Positions 48,816-58,609 of a DNA stretch of 64,000 bases are shown piece by piece. Positions within the stretch are counted from its first letter, which is position 1. Each line of letters opens with the position of its first letter. This DNA is from Sphingosinicella sp942492965. Its GTDB lineage: Bacteria; Pseudomonadota; Alphaproteobacteria; Sphingomonadales; Sphingomonadaceae. The stretch is from positions 3,348,001-3,412,000 of the forward strand of contig OW818656.1 in NCBI GenBank assembly GCA_942492965.1, in the 5' to 3' direction. The position numbers were made by a program, and so were the translations under genes. Under the pieces are notes generated by a model, which made no database searches, had not been told where the DNA came from, and saw only the letters and a program-made list of their open reading frames with translations.

Positions 48816-49784
48816 TTAGCTCGAAGGTTCGCAGCCGATGCCGGCCCGCACCTCTCGCGGTGAGCGTCCATATTTGAATTTGAAGGTTCTGCTGAAGTAG
48901 GCAAGGTCGTTGAAGCCCCAAGAATAGCAGGTCTCCGATATTGTCTTCTTGAGCAAGATGGGGTTCTCGAAATCGGCCTTGCAGCGTTCAAGCCGCCGGT
49001 CCCTGATCCATGTCGCCACGGTGCTACCGGTCTGGCTGAACAGCATGTGCAGGTAACGGCTGGTGATCTGGTGCGAGGCCGCGATCGCCTCGATCGACAG
49101 TTCCGGGTCCGCAAGCCTGATCTCGATATAGTCCTTGATCCGGCGTAGCAGGCCATCCTGATGCGTCGAGAGATCACTGTGCCCACCGCCGCAGTATGAG
49201 GCTTCCACCGTCAGGGAGAAGATGTTGATGAGCGAGAGCGACAGGACGTTGAGCTGCGATCGTTCGATCTCCTCGCAACAGGCGAACAGGCCGATCAGGA
49301 AGTCCTTGAAGATCTTGTTGATGCCTTTCGCGCCGTCGAACGGCATGCACAGCAATCCGTTGATCAGATCTTGCCGGTGGCTGATGAAACTCCGCGGTAT
49401 CTTGAGGATGATCCGCTCGACCGGCATGGCGAAATCGATGCTGTAGGGCTTGTCCCCATCAATGATGGTGAAGTCGCCCGGGCGCAACTCGGTGCAGCGG
49501 TCATTCTGGACGATGCATCCATTGCCCGATAGCTGCAAGGTGACGAAATAGCCGTTTGCCGAAGAGCTCAGAATGGATTTTTGCGATCGGCGGACCGCGA
49601 CCGGATCACATGCCATGTTGGTGACCTGAAGGTCGCCAAGACGTTGGGATCGCCAACACCAGGAAAAATCACCGCCCAACTTGCGCTGGGCCTCGACCTG
49701 AAAGCGCGAGCGGCAGAAATCGCTTTCAAACGCGGCGAATCCGGTGCTCGCGCCTTGGTCCGGAACTGTCATTGCATGTTGCAA
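48816..49784 (-). CDS. AraC family transcriptional regulator
   Basis: 322 residues from the ATG at 49784. The N-terminal AraC-binding-like domain (FCRSRFQVEAQRKLGGDFSW, then ANGYFVTLQLSGNGCIVQND and DFTIIDGDKPYSIDF) senses a ligand. The C-terminal double HTH reads RRIKDYIEIRLADPELSIEA, IAASHQITSRYLHMLFSQTG and CYSWGFNDLAYFSRTFKFKY with GRSPREVRAG. It is 51 bases downstream of the first ThDP enzyme gene on the same strand. It may therefore be co-transcribed with, or control, the ThDP/aldehyde dehydrogenase genes. Its 3' end converges on the receptor relic. Confidence 0.92.
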   Translation of the reverse strand: MQHAMTVPDQGASTGFAAFESDFCRSRFQVEAQRKLGGDFSWCWRSQRLGDLQVTNMACDPVAVRRSQKSILSSSANGYFVTLQLSGNGCIVQNDRCTELRPGDFTIIDGDKPYSIDFAMPVERIILKIPRSFISHRQDLINGLLCMPFDGAKGINKIFKDFLIGLFACCEEIERSQLNVLSLSLINIFSLTVEASYCGGGHSDLSTHQDGLLRRIKDYIEIRLADPELSIEAIAASHQITSRYLHMLFSQTGSTVATWIRDRRLERCKADFENPILLKKTISETCYSWGFNDLAYFSRTFKFKYGRSPREVRAGIGCEPSS

Positions 49785-49835
49785 GTCACGATATCTCCTG
49801 AGTGATCCGCGCGCTCTCCGCCCATGCGCGCGGCG

Positions 49836-51560
49836 TCATGGAGTTTCTCGAGCGCGTTGATCGTTCGCATCCTGATGGACCCAGCTGAACAGTTCGGCAT
49901 TACCGAATGGAAGATGGTTCAGACCGCTGTCCCGGTCAACACGGACCTGTACCAGCGCGGTTTTCCCTGAAGCGAACGCCCGGGAGACCGCAGCCGCGAT
50001 GTCGTCGGCGCGTTCGACATATTCGCCGTGGCCGCCGACGGCTGCGATCATCTGGTCGTAGCGGGTCGGATGGAAGCGCGCTTCGGGAGTCGACCCCATC
50101 TTGGCGTCCAGCGCCGCCAATTCCGCGCCGTAGGACTGATCGTCGTTGACGATCACGACAACCGGCAGGGCGTGGCGCACGGCCGTTTCGAGATCCATGA
50201 CGTGAGGGCCGAGCCCGCCGTCGCCGGTGATGAGGCAGACGCGCCGATCGGGCGCCGCCATCTGCGCGCCGAGCGCATGTGGCAGGCCCGCGCCCATCAG
50301 GCCGAAAATGACGTTCCATATATAGTCGTTGCTACGCTGTTCGAAGGCATCGTTGAGGTAGACACCCGTCAGGCCGCACTCGGTTATGATGATCGCGTCG
50401 TCGGGTACCGCTTCACGGGCTCGTGCCATCAGTTCATACGGATGCATCGGCACGAGCCCCGACGCAGCTTCGATGCGCTGCCTGCGTTCCGCGAGAAACC
50501 GCTCGCGCCACGTTCCGAGCCTGGGGTTCGGCGCTCGCGCCGGCCCCTCGTTGAGAGCCGACAGCAGCTGGCCCAGCACATCGCCGATCGCGCCGCAAAC
50601 AGGGATGTCGATCGGACGGTTTACGCCGAACGCGGCGGGATCCTCGTGGATCATGATCCACTTGCGGGTTATGTCACCTTTCGCCCAATGTCGCTGCCGG
50701 CCGTAATTGACATGTTCGGTGATGGTGGTGCCGACCGCGATGACGAGATCGGTCTCGTCGATGACCTCGCGGATCGTGTCACTGCTGAAATTGATGTAGA
50801 AATCCTCATCCTCGCGCACCGCGCCCCGGGCGGTCATCGGTGTGGTGGCAGGACAGCCGATCGACAGCGCGAGGCGACGCAGCAGATCGAAGGCGCGGCT
50901 GGGCTGCACGGCCTCGCCGGCGAGGATGAGCGGAGAACGTGCATTTCGGATAGCATCGGCCGCCTGCAGAATCTGGGAAGCCGGGGCGGCGGCGCTACCG
51001 AGGCGATAACGCCGGGTGAGCGGCAGGGGATCGTAGGGGAAGCTCTGCTGGTGCCCTTCGTAGTCGACTTCGACATAGACCGGGCCGGGCGTTCCGCTCA
51101 TCGCATGGCGAAAGGCCTGCTGCATCATCTCGTCGACCTGCCGCGGATGCAGGATCTTTCCCGCCCATTTGCAGATGCCGGCGAAGGCGGGGAAGACGAG
51201 GTCGCTGTGCAGGAAGCGGCCGGTCCGCACCCCGGTCGTGCTTTCATGCTGGCGCGACGCGCCGATCAGGATCACGGGGATGTTCTCCTCGCTGCAGCTG
51301 ATCGCTGCGGCGAGCATGTTGGCGGCGCCGGGGCCCTGGGCGCCCATCGCCACCTGCGGTCGCCCGGTCAGGCGGTAATAAGCAGCGGCCATGAACACGC
51401 CGGCGGCCTCGTGCCGGGCCCCGACCATGCGCATGCCCTGGCGAAGCGCATGCATCTGGATTTCCATCAGCGACAACTCGCCATGGCTGGAGATCAGCTC
51501 GACGCCTTCGGCCAGCAGATTCTGCACGATGCGTTCGCCGACCGTCATTCGGTTCGTCAT
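49836..51560 (-). CDS. Thiamine-diphosphate-dependent enzyme (2-oxoacid decarboxylase/acetolactate synthase-like), copy 1
   Basis: 574 residues from the ATG at 51560 (GAAGGGG seven bases upstream); an ATG at 51578 is the alternative. The ThDP fold is complete. The N-terminal domain has the catalytic Glu in GARHEAAGVFMAAAYYRLTG, with the odd ISSHGELSLMEIQMHALRQG where pyruvate-type enzymes read vFGxPG. The middle domain is SPLILAGEAVQPSRAF and the cofactor motif is GDGGLGPH...IVNDDQSYG. Possible activities are decarboxylation or lyase action on a hydroxy/oxo acid. It shares about half its residues by eye with the second copy at 54185-55933. The divergent esterase starts about 95 bases away. 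Confidence 0.9.
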   Translation of the reverse strand: MTNRMTVGERIVQNLLAEGVELISSHGELSLMEIQMHALRQGMRMVGARHEAAGVFMAAAYYRLTGRPQVAMGAQGPGAANMLAAAISCSEENIPVILIGASRQHESTTGVRTGRFLHSDLVFPAFAGICKWAGKILHPRQVDEMMQQAFRHAMSGTPGPVYVEVDYEGHQQSFPYDPLPLTRRYRLGSAAAPASQILQAADAIRNARSPLILAGEAVQPSRAFDLLRRLALSIGCPATTPMTARGAVREDEDFYINFSSDTIREVIDETDLVIAVGTTITEHVNYGRQRHWAKGDITRKWIMIHEDPAAFGVNRPIDIPVCGAIGDVLGQLLSALNEGPARAPNPRLGTWRERFLAERRQRIEAASGLVPMHPYELMARAREAVPDDAIIITECGLTGVYLNDAFEQRSNDYIWNVIFGLMGAGLPHALGAQMAAPDRRVCLITGDGGLGPHVMDLETAVRHALPVVVIVNDDQSYGAELAALDAKMGSTPEARFHPTRYDQMIAAVGGHGEYVERADDIAAAVSRAFASGKTALVQVRVDRDSGLNHLPFGNAELFSWVHQDANDQRARETP

Positions 51561-51654
51561 ATGCAACCCCTTCTTCATTCAACCGCAGAAGCTTTCACAT
51601 CGGCCAGCAGAATCATTGACCGTCACCGAATGAATTTTTGACCTGGCCGCAACG

Positions 51655-52692
51655 GTGCCGATCAGTCTGCCTCCCGAACCGCCGAAGGCAAAATCTCTTT
51701 CGGTCTCGCGCAAAGGCTGGGTCCGCTCGCCGTGTACAACCCGTTTGTTCGCCGCCTCCGGTGTTCAGCGCACTGGGCAAAGCGTGCCCAAACGGGGAGA
51801 TTACGGGACTGTGGTGCAGGGTATCGATGCGCTCAAGGCGGCTTTGCGGGAACGGTTAGGCAAAAGGCAGAACGTCACGCCGGCCGAGCGGCGCACGAAA
51901 ACCGACATGATAGCTCGGTTCGGGGCGCCCGATGCGCTGATGCCGTCTACGCCGATCATGCTCGGCAATGTCCCCGCCGCGCGGTTTGATCCGGTCGAGG
52001 CAAGATGCGGCGGCTGCGTCATCTATGTGCACGGCGGCGCCTTCGTCGCCGGCTCGTCCACGTCGCACGCCTATATCGCGTCTCGGCTGGCGACAGGCCT
52101 TGGTGCGCCGGTTTTCGCACTCGATTATCGGCTGGCGCCAGAGCATGTCTATCCGGCCGCGCTGGAGGATGTGATGGTTGCGGTCGATGCGGCCGCGGCT
52201 CTGTTCGGATCGCGCCACGATGTCGCCCTTGCAGGGGACTCCGCCGGAGGCTCTCTTGCGCTCCTAGCAGCGCTCCGCCTGTGCGACGAGGCTGATAATG
52301 TCCGCCGCCTCGCCGTGATCAGCCCGGTACTGGATTTCCAATGTTCGGCTGACAGTTATGATCGATTGCGCGACCGGGACCCCTTCATCAGCAGGTCGGG
52401 CCTGATGCAGGACATCGCGGCCTTCCTCGGTCCGACCGCGCCCGATTGTCCCGAACTGTCGCCGCTGACCTGCAGGCTCTCTTGTCTTCCGCCGCTGCTG
52501 ATTCAGGTCGGGTCGGAGGAAGTCCTAATCGACGACGCGATCGCGCTGGAGAAGAAGGTCCGTGAGGCCGGCGGCCAGGTCGAACTGAACATCTGGCCCG
52601 ACATGGTACACGTCTGGCACCTCTTTCCGCACTATGTCGAGGAAGCGGATCAGGCGATCGCCGAGATCATCGCCTTTCTAGGCCAGAACTGA
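51655..52692 (+). CDS. Alpha/beta hydrolase, hormone-sensitive-lipase-like esterase
   Basis: 345 residues if the GTG at 51655 is used; a shorter reading from a GTG near 51811 (VQGIDALKAALRERLGK), with GGGGAG upstream, is more typical and removes about 50 residues. The core has the HSL motif IYVHGGAFVAGSS, LDYRLAPEHVYPAALED, the nucleophile GDSAGGSLALLAAL, Asp in QVGSEEVLIDDAIALEKK and His in DMVHVWHLFP. It is a cytoplasmic esterase for a medium-size ester. It lies between the two minus-strand ThDP units, transcribed alone on the plus strand. It may free an acid or alcohol for those enzymes. Confidence 0.88.
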   Translation: MPISLPPEPPKAKSLSVSRKGWVRSPCTTRLFAASGVQRTGQSVPKRGDYGTVVQGIDALKAALRERLGKRQNVTPAERRTKTDMIARFGAPDALMPSTPIMLGNVPAARFDPVEARCGGCVIYVHGGAFVAGSSTSHAYIASRLATGLGAPVFALDYRLAPEHVYPAALEDVMVAVDAAAALFGSRHDVALAGDSAGGSLALLAALRLCDEADNVRRLAVISPVLDFQCSADSYDRLRDRDPFISRSGLMQDIAAFLGPTAPDCPELSPLTCRLSCLPPLLIQVGSEEVLIDDAIALEKKVREAGGQVELNIWPDMVHVWHLFPHYVEEADQAIAEIIAFLGQN

Positions 52693-52730
52693 CGGCGCTT
52701 TCACACGGCGAGAAGCGGAGCGTCCCCCAC

Positions 52731-54188
52731 CTATGCCTCGTTCTGCCTGAGTGCTGCGATCTGGCTGTCGAAATAGGCGGCAACATCCGGTCCGAACGGC
52801 GGACGCTGGCTCGCCAGCACGGCTTCATCGCTCCGTTGGGTAACGACGGAAACCGAATTGCTGAAGGTCTTGAAGCCTTCGTGGCCGCGATACCGGCCCA
52901 TCCCACTTGCGCCGACGCCGCCGAACGGGATCTGCTCATAGAAGATCTGGCACAGCGCGTCGTTGATCACGATGCTGCCGGTCTGGATGCCGCTGGTGAC
53001 CAGACCAATCTCGGCGTCGTCGGTTCCGAAATAGTAAGCCGCCAGCGGGTGCGGCCTCGATCGTATGAAGCGCAGGCTGTGTTCAAGGTTATCCGATGCA
53101 ATAATCGGAAGGATCGGGCCGAAGATCTCCTCCTGCATCACGGCCATATCGTCATGTGCGCCAATGACGATCGTGAAGGGAAATTTGCGGCCGCGTTTTC
53201 CGGTATCGACATCGTCATGGTTGACGGTGCGGATGTCTGCGCCCTTGGCGCGGGCATCATCGATGAGCGCCTGCAGGCGGCCGTAGTAGCGATCGCTGAT
53301 GATTGCGGTATAGTCGTCATTTTCCGCGATCGTGGGATAGAGGCGGTGGGCTGCCGCCAGCATTCCATCAGCCAGCCCGTTGATCATGTCGCCCGGCGCG
53401 AGCACATAATCCGGCGTCACGCAAACCTGGCCGCCGAACGCCAGCTTCGCCTGTGTTAGCCGCGCCGCCGCGAGCGTCATGTCGGCCGATCGGGTGATAA
53501 CGGCCGGGCTCTTGCCGCCGAGTTCGAGCGTCACCGGCACCAGATTGGCGCTCGCTGCCTGCATGACCTTGCGCCCGACTTTGGTTGAACCGGTGAAGAG
53601 GATATGATCGAGCGGCAGGCCGGTCAGCGCCTCGGCAATTTCTGGTCCCCCTTCGAGCGGTGCGACCTCGGCCGGATCGAACAGTGCGGTGAGCCCCTCG
53701 GCCATGAGCCGCGAGGTCGCAGGGGCGAGCTCGGGGAGCTTCAGGAGAACGCGGTTTCCCGCGGCCAATATGCCCGTCATCGCCAGACTGCCGAGCAATA
53801 CTGGGCCATTCCACGGAATGATCGCCCCGACGACACCGCGCGGCGCGTGGTGAATCGCGACGTTGACGTCCGGCTGGCCGATATCCAGCGGCTCGGGCGC
53901 CATCCATGTCTCCAGACTGTCCTGTGTAAAACGGATGGCGCCGATGCCACCCAAAATGTCGGCGGCGCGCGTGAGGATCGGGCTGCGCCCCCCGAAGTCG
54001 GCGTACAAGGCCTCGACGAACCGCTTCTCGTAGCGCAGCAGGAACTGTTCGAGCCGGCGAAGACGATCGATGCGGACATGGAGCGGAGGGAAGCCATCGG
54101 CCAGGAAGCCGGCGCGCTGGCGTTCGAACGCGTCGCGCACGTGGGCGGCAGAGATGGGGGCTGCAGAGATAGGGGCGGCGATGCTCAT
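52731..54188 (-). CDS. Aldehyde dehydrogenase (coniferyl-aldehyde type)
   Basis: 485 residues. The NAD-binding and catalytic blocks are VGAIIPWNGPVLLGSLAMTG, TGSTKVGRKVMQAASANLVP, VTLELGGKSPAVI (Glu) and FGGQVCVTPDYVLAPGDMIN (Cys). FGPILPIIASDN and FGGVGASGMGRYRGHEGFKT follow. The CVTPDYV form is typical of the coniferyl/benzaldehyde-type branch. It starts four bases inside the second ThDP gene stop (ATGA), so the two are translated together: a ThDP enzyme making an aldehyde, then oxidation to the acid. It is followed by the convergent esterase gene end. Confidence 0.93.
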   Translation of the reverse strand: MSIAAPISAAPISAAHVRDAFERQRAGFLADGFPPLHVRIDRLRRLEQFLLRYEKRFVEALYADFGGRSPILTRAADILGGIGAIRFTQDSLETWMAPEPLDIGQPDVNVAIHHAPRGVVGAIIPWNGPVLLGSLAMTGILAAGNRVLLKLPELAPATSRLMAEGLTALFDPAEVAPLEGGPEIAEALTGLPLDHILFTGSTKVGRKVMQAASANLVPVTLELGGKSPAVITRSADMTLAAARLTQAKLAFGGQVCVTPDYVLAPGDMINGLADGMLAAAHRLYPTIAENDDYTAIISDRYYGRLQALIDDARAKGADIRTVNHDDVDTGKRGRKFPFTIVIGAHDDMAVMQEEIFGPILPIIASDNLEHSLRFIRSRPHPLAAYYFGTDDAEIGLVTSGIQTGSIVINDALCQIFYEQIPFGGVGASGMGRYRGHEGFKTFSNSVSVVTQRSDEAVLASQRPPFGPDVAAYFDSQIAALRQNEA

Positions 54189-55933
54189 CGTCTCGGCTCC
54201 TCATCGATGGCTGGAACAATCGTCGCGCTGTAGGTTGCCGGATCGGCCTCGAGCCAGCCAACCAGGTCCATCACATACGGTGGGGCATGCGCATGGCTCG
54301 CGCTCTGGTCGGTCGCGACCTGCACCAGCGCCGGCTTGCCGGAGGCGAAGGCCCGCGCAATGGCGGGACCGATTTCGCTCGCATCGTCGACATATTCCCC
54401 GTGCCCACCGATCGCCACTGCCATCAGGTCGTAGCGGACAGGGCTGAACGTGGTCTCGATCGTGTGGCCGACATGGGCGACATGCGCGGCCATCTCGGCG
54501 CCAAGGCACTGATCGTCGTTGACCACCACCACCACCGGCAGATTGTGCCGCACCAGCGTTTCGAACTCCATGAAGTGAAAGCCGAGCGCACCATCGCCGC
54601 TCAGTAGGCACACGGCCCGCTCGCGCCCCGCGGCGAGTTGCGCGCCGATCGCATAGCCGAGGCCCGTGCCGAGATGTGAGAAGGTGGAGGTGTAGAGAAA
54701 ATCGCGGCTGCGCTGCTCGAAGAATGCCATTTTGTAGAGAATGGTCAGCCCACCGTCGAGTACCACCACCGCATCGTCTGGCACGGCCTTGCGGGCTTCA
54801 AGCATCAGTCTGGACGGATGGATGCGATTGGTGAGGGGAATCTCCGCTTCCAGCCTTTCCCGTTCGCTGAGATAGGAGGCCCGCAGAGTCGGCAGACTGG
54901 CTTGAGGCCGCAATGGACCCCGTTTTTCGATCTCGTCGGCCAACTGGGCGATGGTAAGGGCCGGGTGGCCGATCACCGCGAGATCGACGGGGCGGTTGAC
55001 GCCTACCGCTCCGGCGTCACGCTCGAGCACGATCACCTTGCGATCCGCGTCGCCCTCGGCGAAGTGGCCCAGTCGGCCATAGCCGCTCATCTCCGGGAAG
55101 CATGTGCCGACCGCGACGAGAAGATCGGCACCGGCGATGGCGCTCCGGCCCGCCTCACTCATCGGCAGCAGCACCTGCGCGTCGGTTTCGGGCACGGCGC
55201 CGCTGCCACCCATCGTCATCAGCACGGGCGCGCCGAGCAGCCTGGTGAGCCGGGCGAAGGCATCGTGCGACCGGGTGCGCACCACGTCGTCCCCGGCCAG
55301 CAGCAGCGGTGATCTGGCCGCGCGGATCATTCTGGCGGCGTCTTCGATGACCACGGCATCGGCACGCTGCGGACCCGTCCGGTAGCGCGACGGCGGGAGC
55401 AGCGGCGGGAAGGACCAAGCCTTGTCGTGGATCGAATAGTCATATTCGACATAGACCGGGCCAGGCGTGCCCGAGAGTGCCCGGCGGAATGCTTCCTGCA
55501 CCACTTCATCAATCCGATCCGGGTGGTCGATGGCCGCCGCGAACTTGCAAGTGCTGCGGAACATGTCGAGCATCGGCGCGTGCAGCCAGCGGCCCCGACG
55601 CACCGCGAGATTCGACGCGTTCTGCCGACGGGCACCCATGAGCAGGACGGGAATGTTTTCCTGCGCGGCGCACACTGCGCCCGGCAGTAGGTTGGCGACA
55701 CCCGGGCCGATCGCCCCGAACGCCACCTGCGGGCGGCCTGTCATGCAATAGTAGCCCGAGGCCATGAACACTGCCGAAGCCTCGTGTCGCGGCCCCACGA
55801 CGGCGATGCCGTTGCGTTCGGCATGCATCTGGATATCGACCATGCTGAGGTCGCCCTGGGAGAATATCGTGTCGACCTGCTCTTGTATCAGCAGCCGAAC
55901 GAACCTTTCCCCGAATGTCATGGTGTCGCGCAT
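54185..55933 (-). CDS. Thiamine-diphosphate-dependent enzyme, copy 2
   Basis: 582 residues from the ATG at 55933. The ThDP blocks match copy 1: FGERFVRLLIQEQVDTIFSQ, GDLSMVDIQMHAERNGIAVV, GPRHEASAVFMASGYYCMTG (Glu), middle domain SPLLLAGDDVVRTRSHDAF, and cofactor motif GDGALGFHF...VVNDDQCLGAE. It is coupled by ATGA to the aldehyde dehydrogenase, so an aldehyde-releasing reaction (2-oxoacid decarboxylation or acyloin-type cleavage) is likely. The pair of paralogues may form a heteromeric enzyme or act on two related substrates. About 265 bases of shared regulatory DNA separate it from the divergent receptor gene. Confidence 0.9.
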   Translation of the reverse strand: MRDTMTFGERFVRLLIQEQVDTIFSQGDLSMVDIQMHAERNGIAVVGPRHEASAVFMASGYYCMTGRPQVAFGAIGPGVANLLPGAVCAAQENIPVLLMGARRQNASNLAVRRGRWLHAPMLDMFRSTCKFAAAIDHPDRIDEVVQEAFRRALSGTPGPVYVEYDYSIHDKAWSFPPLLPPSRYRTGPQRADAVVIEDAARMIRAARSPLLLAGDDVVRTRSHDAFARLTRLLGAPVLMTMGGSGAVPETDAQVLLPMSEAGRSAIAGADLLVAVGTCFPEMSGYGRLGHFAEGDADRKVIVLERDAGAVGVNRPVDLAVIGHPALTIAQLADEIEKRGPLRPQASLPTLRASYLSERERLEAEIPLTNRIHPSRLMLEARKAVPDDAVVVLDGGLTILYKMAFFEQRSRDFLYTSTFSHLGTGLGYAIGAQLAAGRERAVCLLSGDGALGFHFMEFETLVRHNLPVVVVVNDDQCLGAEMAAHVAHVGHTIETTFSPVRYDLMAVAIGGHGEYVDDASEIGPAIARAFASGKPALVQVATDQSASHAHAPPYVMDLVGWLEADPATYSATIVPAIDEEPRR

Positions 55934-56197
55934 CGTGCCTCCGGGACGGATGATCCGTCGTATCCAGCCAAACGATGGTCAGCGGGCCGCGGAGCGTCAA
56001 GCGCCCCGGCGGCCAGGTCAAGAATCTCTTCGCTTACGTGCCGTTTTCCCTGCGCGAACGCGGGAAGGTCAAAATTTCCTTCCTGCCTTGGCAACGCAAA
56101 ATGGGCCGCCCTCCATATCATCGTCATCTCGTGGGGAGCCGCACGGACCGTAAAACAAGAGCGTGTCCGCCGGATTGATTTTACAGGGAGATTTACA

Positions 56198-58609
56198 ATG
56201 CTGTTCGGGGGAAAACGGATCAACGGGGGAACCGGACCAGCACGTCTTGCGCGGGCCATGTTGATGTCGGGCGCGGGATCGGTGCTTGTCGCGCTCGCGC
56301 CGGCGGCGCAGGCGCAAGAGCAGGCAGAGCCGGAGGTGATACCAGCCGCCGAGGGTGAAATCCTGGTGATGGCGCGCAAACGCTCCGAAAACTTGCAGGA
56401 TACGCCGATTGCGATCACCGCCCTCACCGGCGCCCAACTCGAGGCGCGGAACACCACCAAGATCGATACCATCGCGCAGTTCGCACCGAACGTCGTCTTC
56501 GAGCCGGCGGCGCCACTCACCGGCGCATCGAACAACGGCTCGGTCTTCATTCGCGGCATCGGCACCACCGAGTTCTCCCTGGGGACGGAACCGGGCGTCG
56601 GCATCTATGTGGACGGCGTCTATCTGGCGCGCACCAGCGGTAACGTCATGTCGCTACTGGACGTGGAATCGATCGAAGTGCTGCGCGGGCCGCAAGGTAC
56701 GCTGTTCGGGCGTAACAGTGTCGGCGGCGCGGTGTTGATGCGCTCGAAGCGCCCCGCCGCGGATCTCGGCGTCCGGTTCCGGATGGAAGCGGGCACGGAC
56801 AATCTGATAAATGCCACGGCGGCCGTCGACCTGCCCATCTCCGAATCCGTTCGCACCAACTTCACCGTCCAGCGCCGTTCCCAGTCCGGCTATGTCCGCG
56901 ACATCGCCCGGATCGAGGATTTCGGCCGGCAAGGCAGCTGGTCCGGTCGCGGCATCGTCGAAATTCAGGCCACCGACAACCTGCGTTTCACGACCCACGC
57001 CGATTATACGCGCGAAAAGAACAGCGCCGCACCGTTCGTACTCGTGCAGCTGTTCGAGACCAATCCGCTCTCGGGCGAGCCGACCAGCGCGGCACTCGCC
57101 AATGCCGGGCTCGGTTGCAGCGACGGCGTAGCGGGCAATGCCGGCGGCGCTTGCGTCGATCAATACTACATCCGTGGAAAGCATGAGACGGTGTTCGGTT
57201 ACTCGACCGACAGTGCCTATCTCAACGATTACAGCAAGCGCCCCTTCAACTCGTTCGACTACACCAAGGTGTGGGGCGTCAGCGAGACTATCGACCTCAG
57301 CATCGGCGACATCGACGTCAAGTCGATCACTGCCTATCGCAAGCTGTCGGCCAGCAACCCGCGCAATCCCGACCATACACCTTTCAACGTTCTCGAAGCG
57401 AACAGTGATCTGGGCCAGAAACAATTCTCGCAGGAACTTCAAATCAGCGGCACGGCGTTCGACGAACGCCTGGACTGGATTTTCGGTGGCTATTATCTGA
57501 AGGAGACGGGCTATCAGCTCGACGCCGTCGATATCTGGGCGGTGACGCTGCATTCCGGCGGGGCGTTCAAAAACAAGAGCAAGGCCGCTTTTGCCCAGGC
57601 AACTTACAAGCTGTCCGATGATGTCAGCCTCACGGGTGGCCTGCGCTATACCGACGAGCACAAGGTGTTCAGTCCCAGTTCCAAGCATTTCGCGCTCGGA
57701 CGTACGCAGGTGATCTATGAATTCCGCCCGTTCGCACTCGGCATTCCGGGCGCGACGCCGGCTGACCCGAAAATCGCCATCCCACCGATCCTCCTCATCA
57801 ACAATTCGACGCCGCTGGATTATGGCGAATGGACGCCACACGCCGATATCTCTTGGCGCATCGATCCGAACGTGCTGACCTACGCCTCCTACTCGCGCGG
57901 CTATAAGGCCGGTGGATTCGAGCAGCGGATCGTCCAGCCGGTCGCGGAAGCGACGACCTTCGACGTCGAGACCGTCGACGCCTACGAGCTCGGGGTCAAG
58001 ACGACGCTGTTCGATCGGACGCTGCGTCTGAACGGCGCGGCCTTCTACACCGACTACAAGGGACTGCAGTGTTCTGTCGTCCAGGGCATTGCGCCGACCA
58101 TCATCAACTGCGGCGACGGTACGATCAAGGGCGCCGAGGTCGAGGCAAACTACCATCCCACGCCAGAGCTGACGGTCGATTTCTCGCTCGGCTATATCGA
58201 CGCCGGCTGGAAGAAAGCCTCCCTTCTCCCGGCCGCGCTGGCGGTGGGCATTACGCCGGACAGCAAGTTCGCGATGGTTCCTGAATGGACGGTTTCGGGG
58301 GCGATTTCCTACCTATTCGAGCTCCCCGGCGGGGCCAGCCTCACGCCGCGGGTCGATTGGTCCTACAAGTCAAAGGCCTTCCGTGATTCGACCAACACGC
58401 CGGTGCTCGCACAGTCCGGCTATCATCTCGTCGATCTCGGGGTGACCTGGCAGTCGGCTGACGAGCGTATCTCGGTGACTGCAAGCGGAAAGAACGTCTT
58501 CGACAAGCTCTACTCGATGGCCGGGGTGCTGCAGCCTGACGGCGGCTTCGCGGAAGCGGTCTATTCGCGCGGATCGGTGTGGTCGCTCATCCTTCAGACG
58601 AAGTTCTGA
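56198..58609 (+). CDS. TonB-dependent outer-membrane receptor (catabolic type)
   Basis: 803 residues from the ATG at 56198 (AGGGAG seven bases upstream). The signal region includes LARAMLMSGAGSVLVALAPA, cut near AQAQ. The TonB box/plug are EILVMARKRSENLQDTPIAI, ESIEVLRGPQGTLFGRNSVG and GAVLMRSKRPA; the barrel ends RGSVWSLILQTKF. YASYSRGYKAGGFEQRI is the common family stretch. It diverges from the ThDP-aldehyde dehydrogenase operon, and the gap between them probably carries both promoters. It likely imports the substrate of this catabolic unit. A related relic lies at 48632-48790. Confidence 0.93.
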   Translation: MLFGGKRINGGTGPARLARAMLMSGAGSVLVALAPAAQAQEQAEPEVIPAAEGEILVMARKRSENLQDTPIAITALTGAQLEARNTTKIDTIAQFAPNVVFEPAAPLTGASNNGSVFIRGIGTTEFSLGTEPGVGIYVDGVYLARTSGNVMSLLDVESIEVLRGPQGTLFGRNSVGGAVLMRSKRPAADLGVRFRMEAGTDNLINATAAVDLPISESVRTNFTVQRRSQSGYVRDIARIEDFGRQGSWSGRGIVEIQATDNLRFTTHADYTREKNSAAPFVLVQLFETNPLSGEPTSAALANAGLGCSDGVAGNAGGACVDQYYIRGKHETVFGYSTDSAYLNDYSKRPFNSFDYTKVWGVSETIDLSIGDIDVKSITAYRKLSASNPRNPDHTPFNVLEANSDLGQKQFSQELQISGTAFDERLDWIFGGYYLKETGYQLDAVDIWAVTLHSGGAFKNKSKAAFAQATYKLSDDVSLTGGLRYTDEHKVFSPSSKHFALGRTQVIYEFRPFALGIPGATPADPKIAIPPILLINNSTPLDYGEWTPHADISWRIDPNVLTYASYSRGYKAGGFEQRIVQPVAEATTFDVETVDAYELGVKTTLFDRTLRLNGAAFYTDYKGLQCSVVQGIAPTIINCGDGTIKGAEVEANYHPTPELTVDFSLGYIDAGWKKASLLPAALAVGITPDSKFAMVPEWTVSGAISYLFELPGGASLTPRVDWSYKSKAFRDSTNTPVLAQSGYHLVDLGVTWQSADERISVTASGKNVFDKLYSMAGVLQPDGGFAEAVYSRGSVWSLILQTKF

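Noticed and set aside
50028..51641. 537-codon plus-strand reading opposite the first ThDP enzyme
   Set aside because: Antisense shadow; no start signal or family pattern, while the minus-strand ThDP fold is complete.
56654..58156. 500-codon minus-strand reading opposite the receptor at 56198
   Set aside because: Antisense shadow; the receptor reading has a signal peptide, plug and C-terminal Phe.
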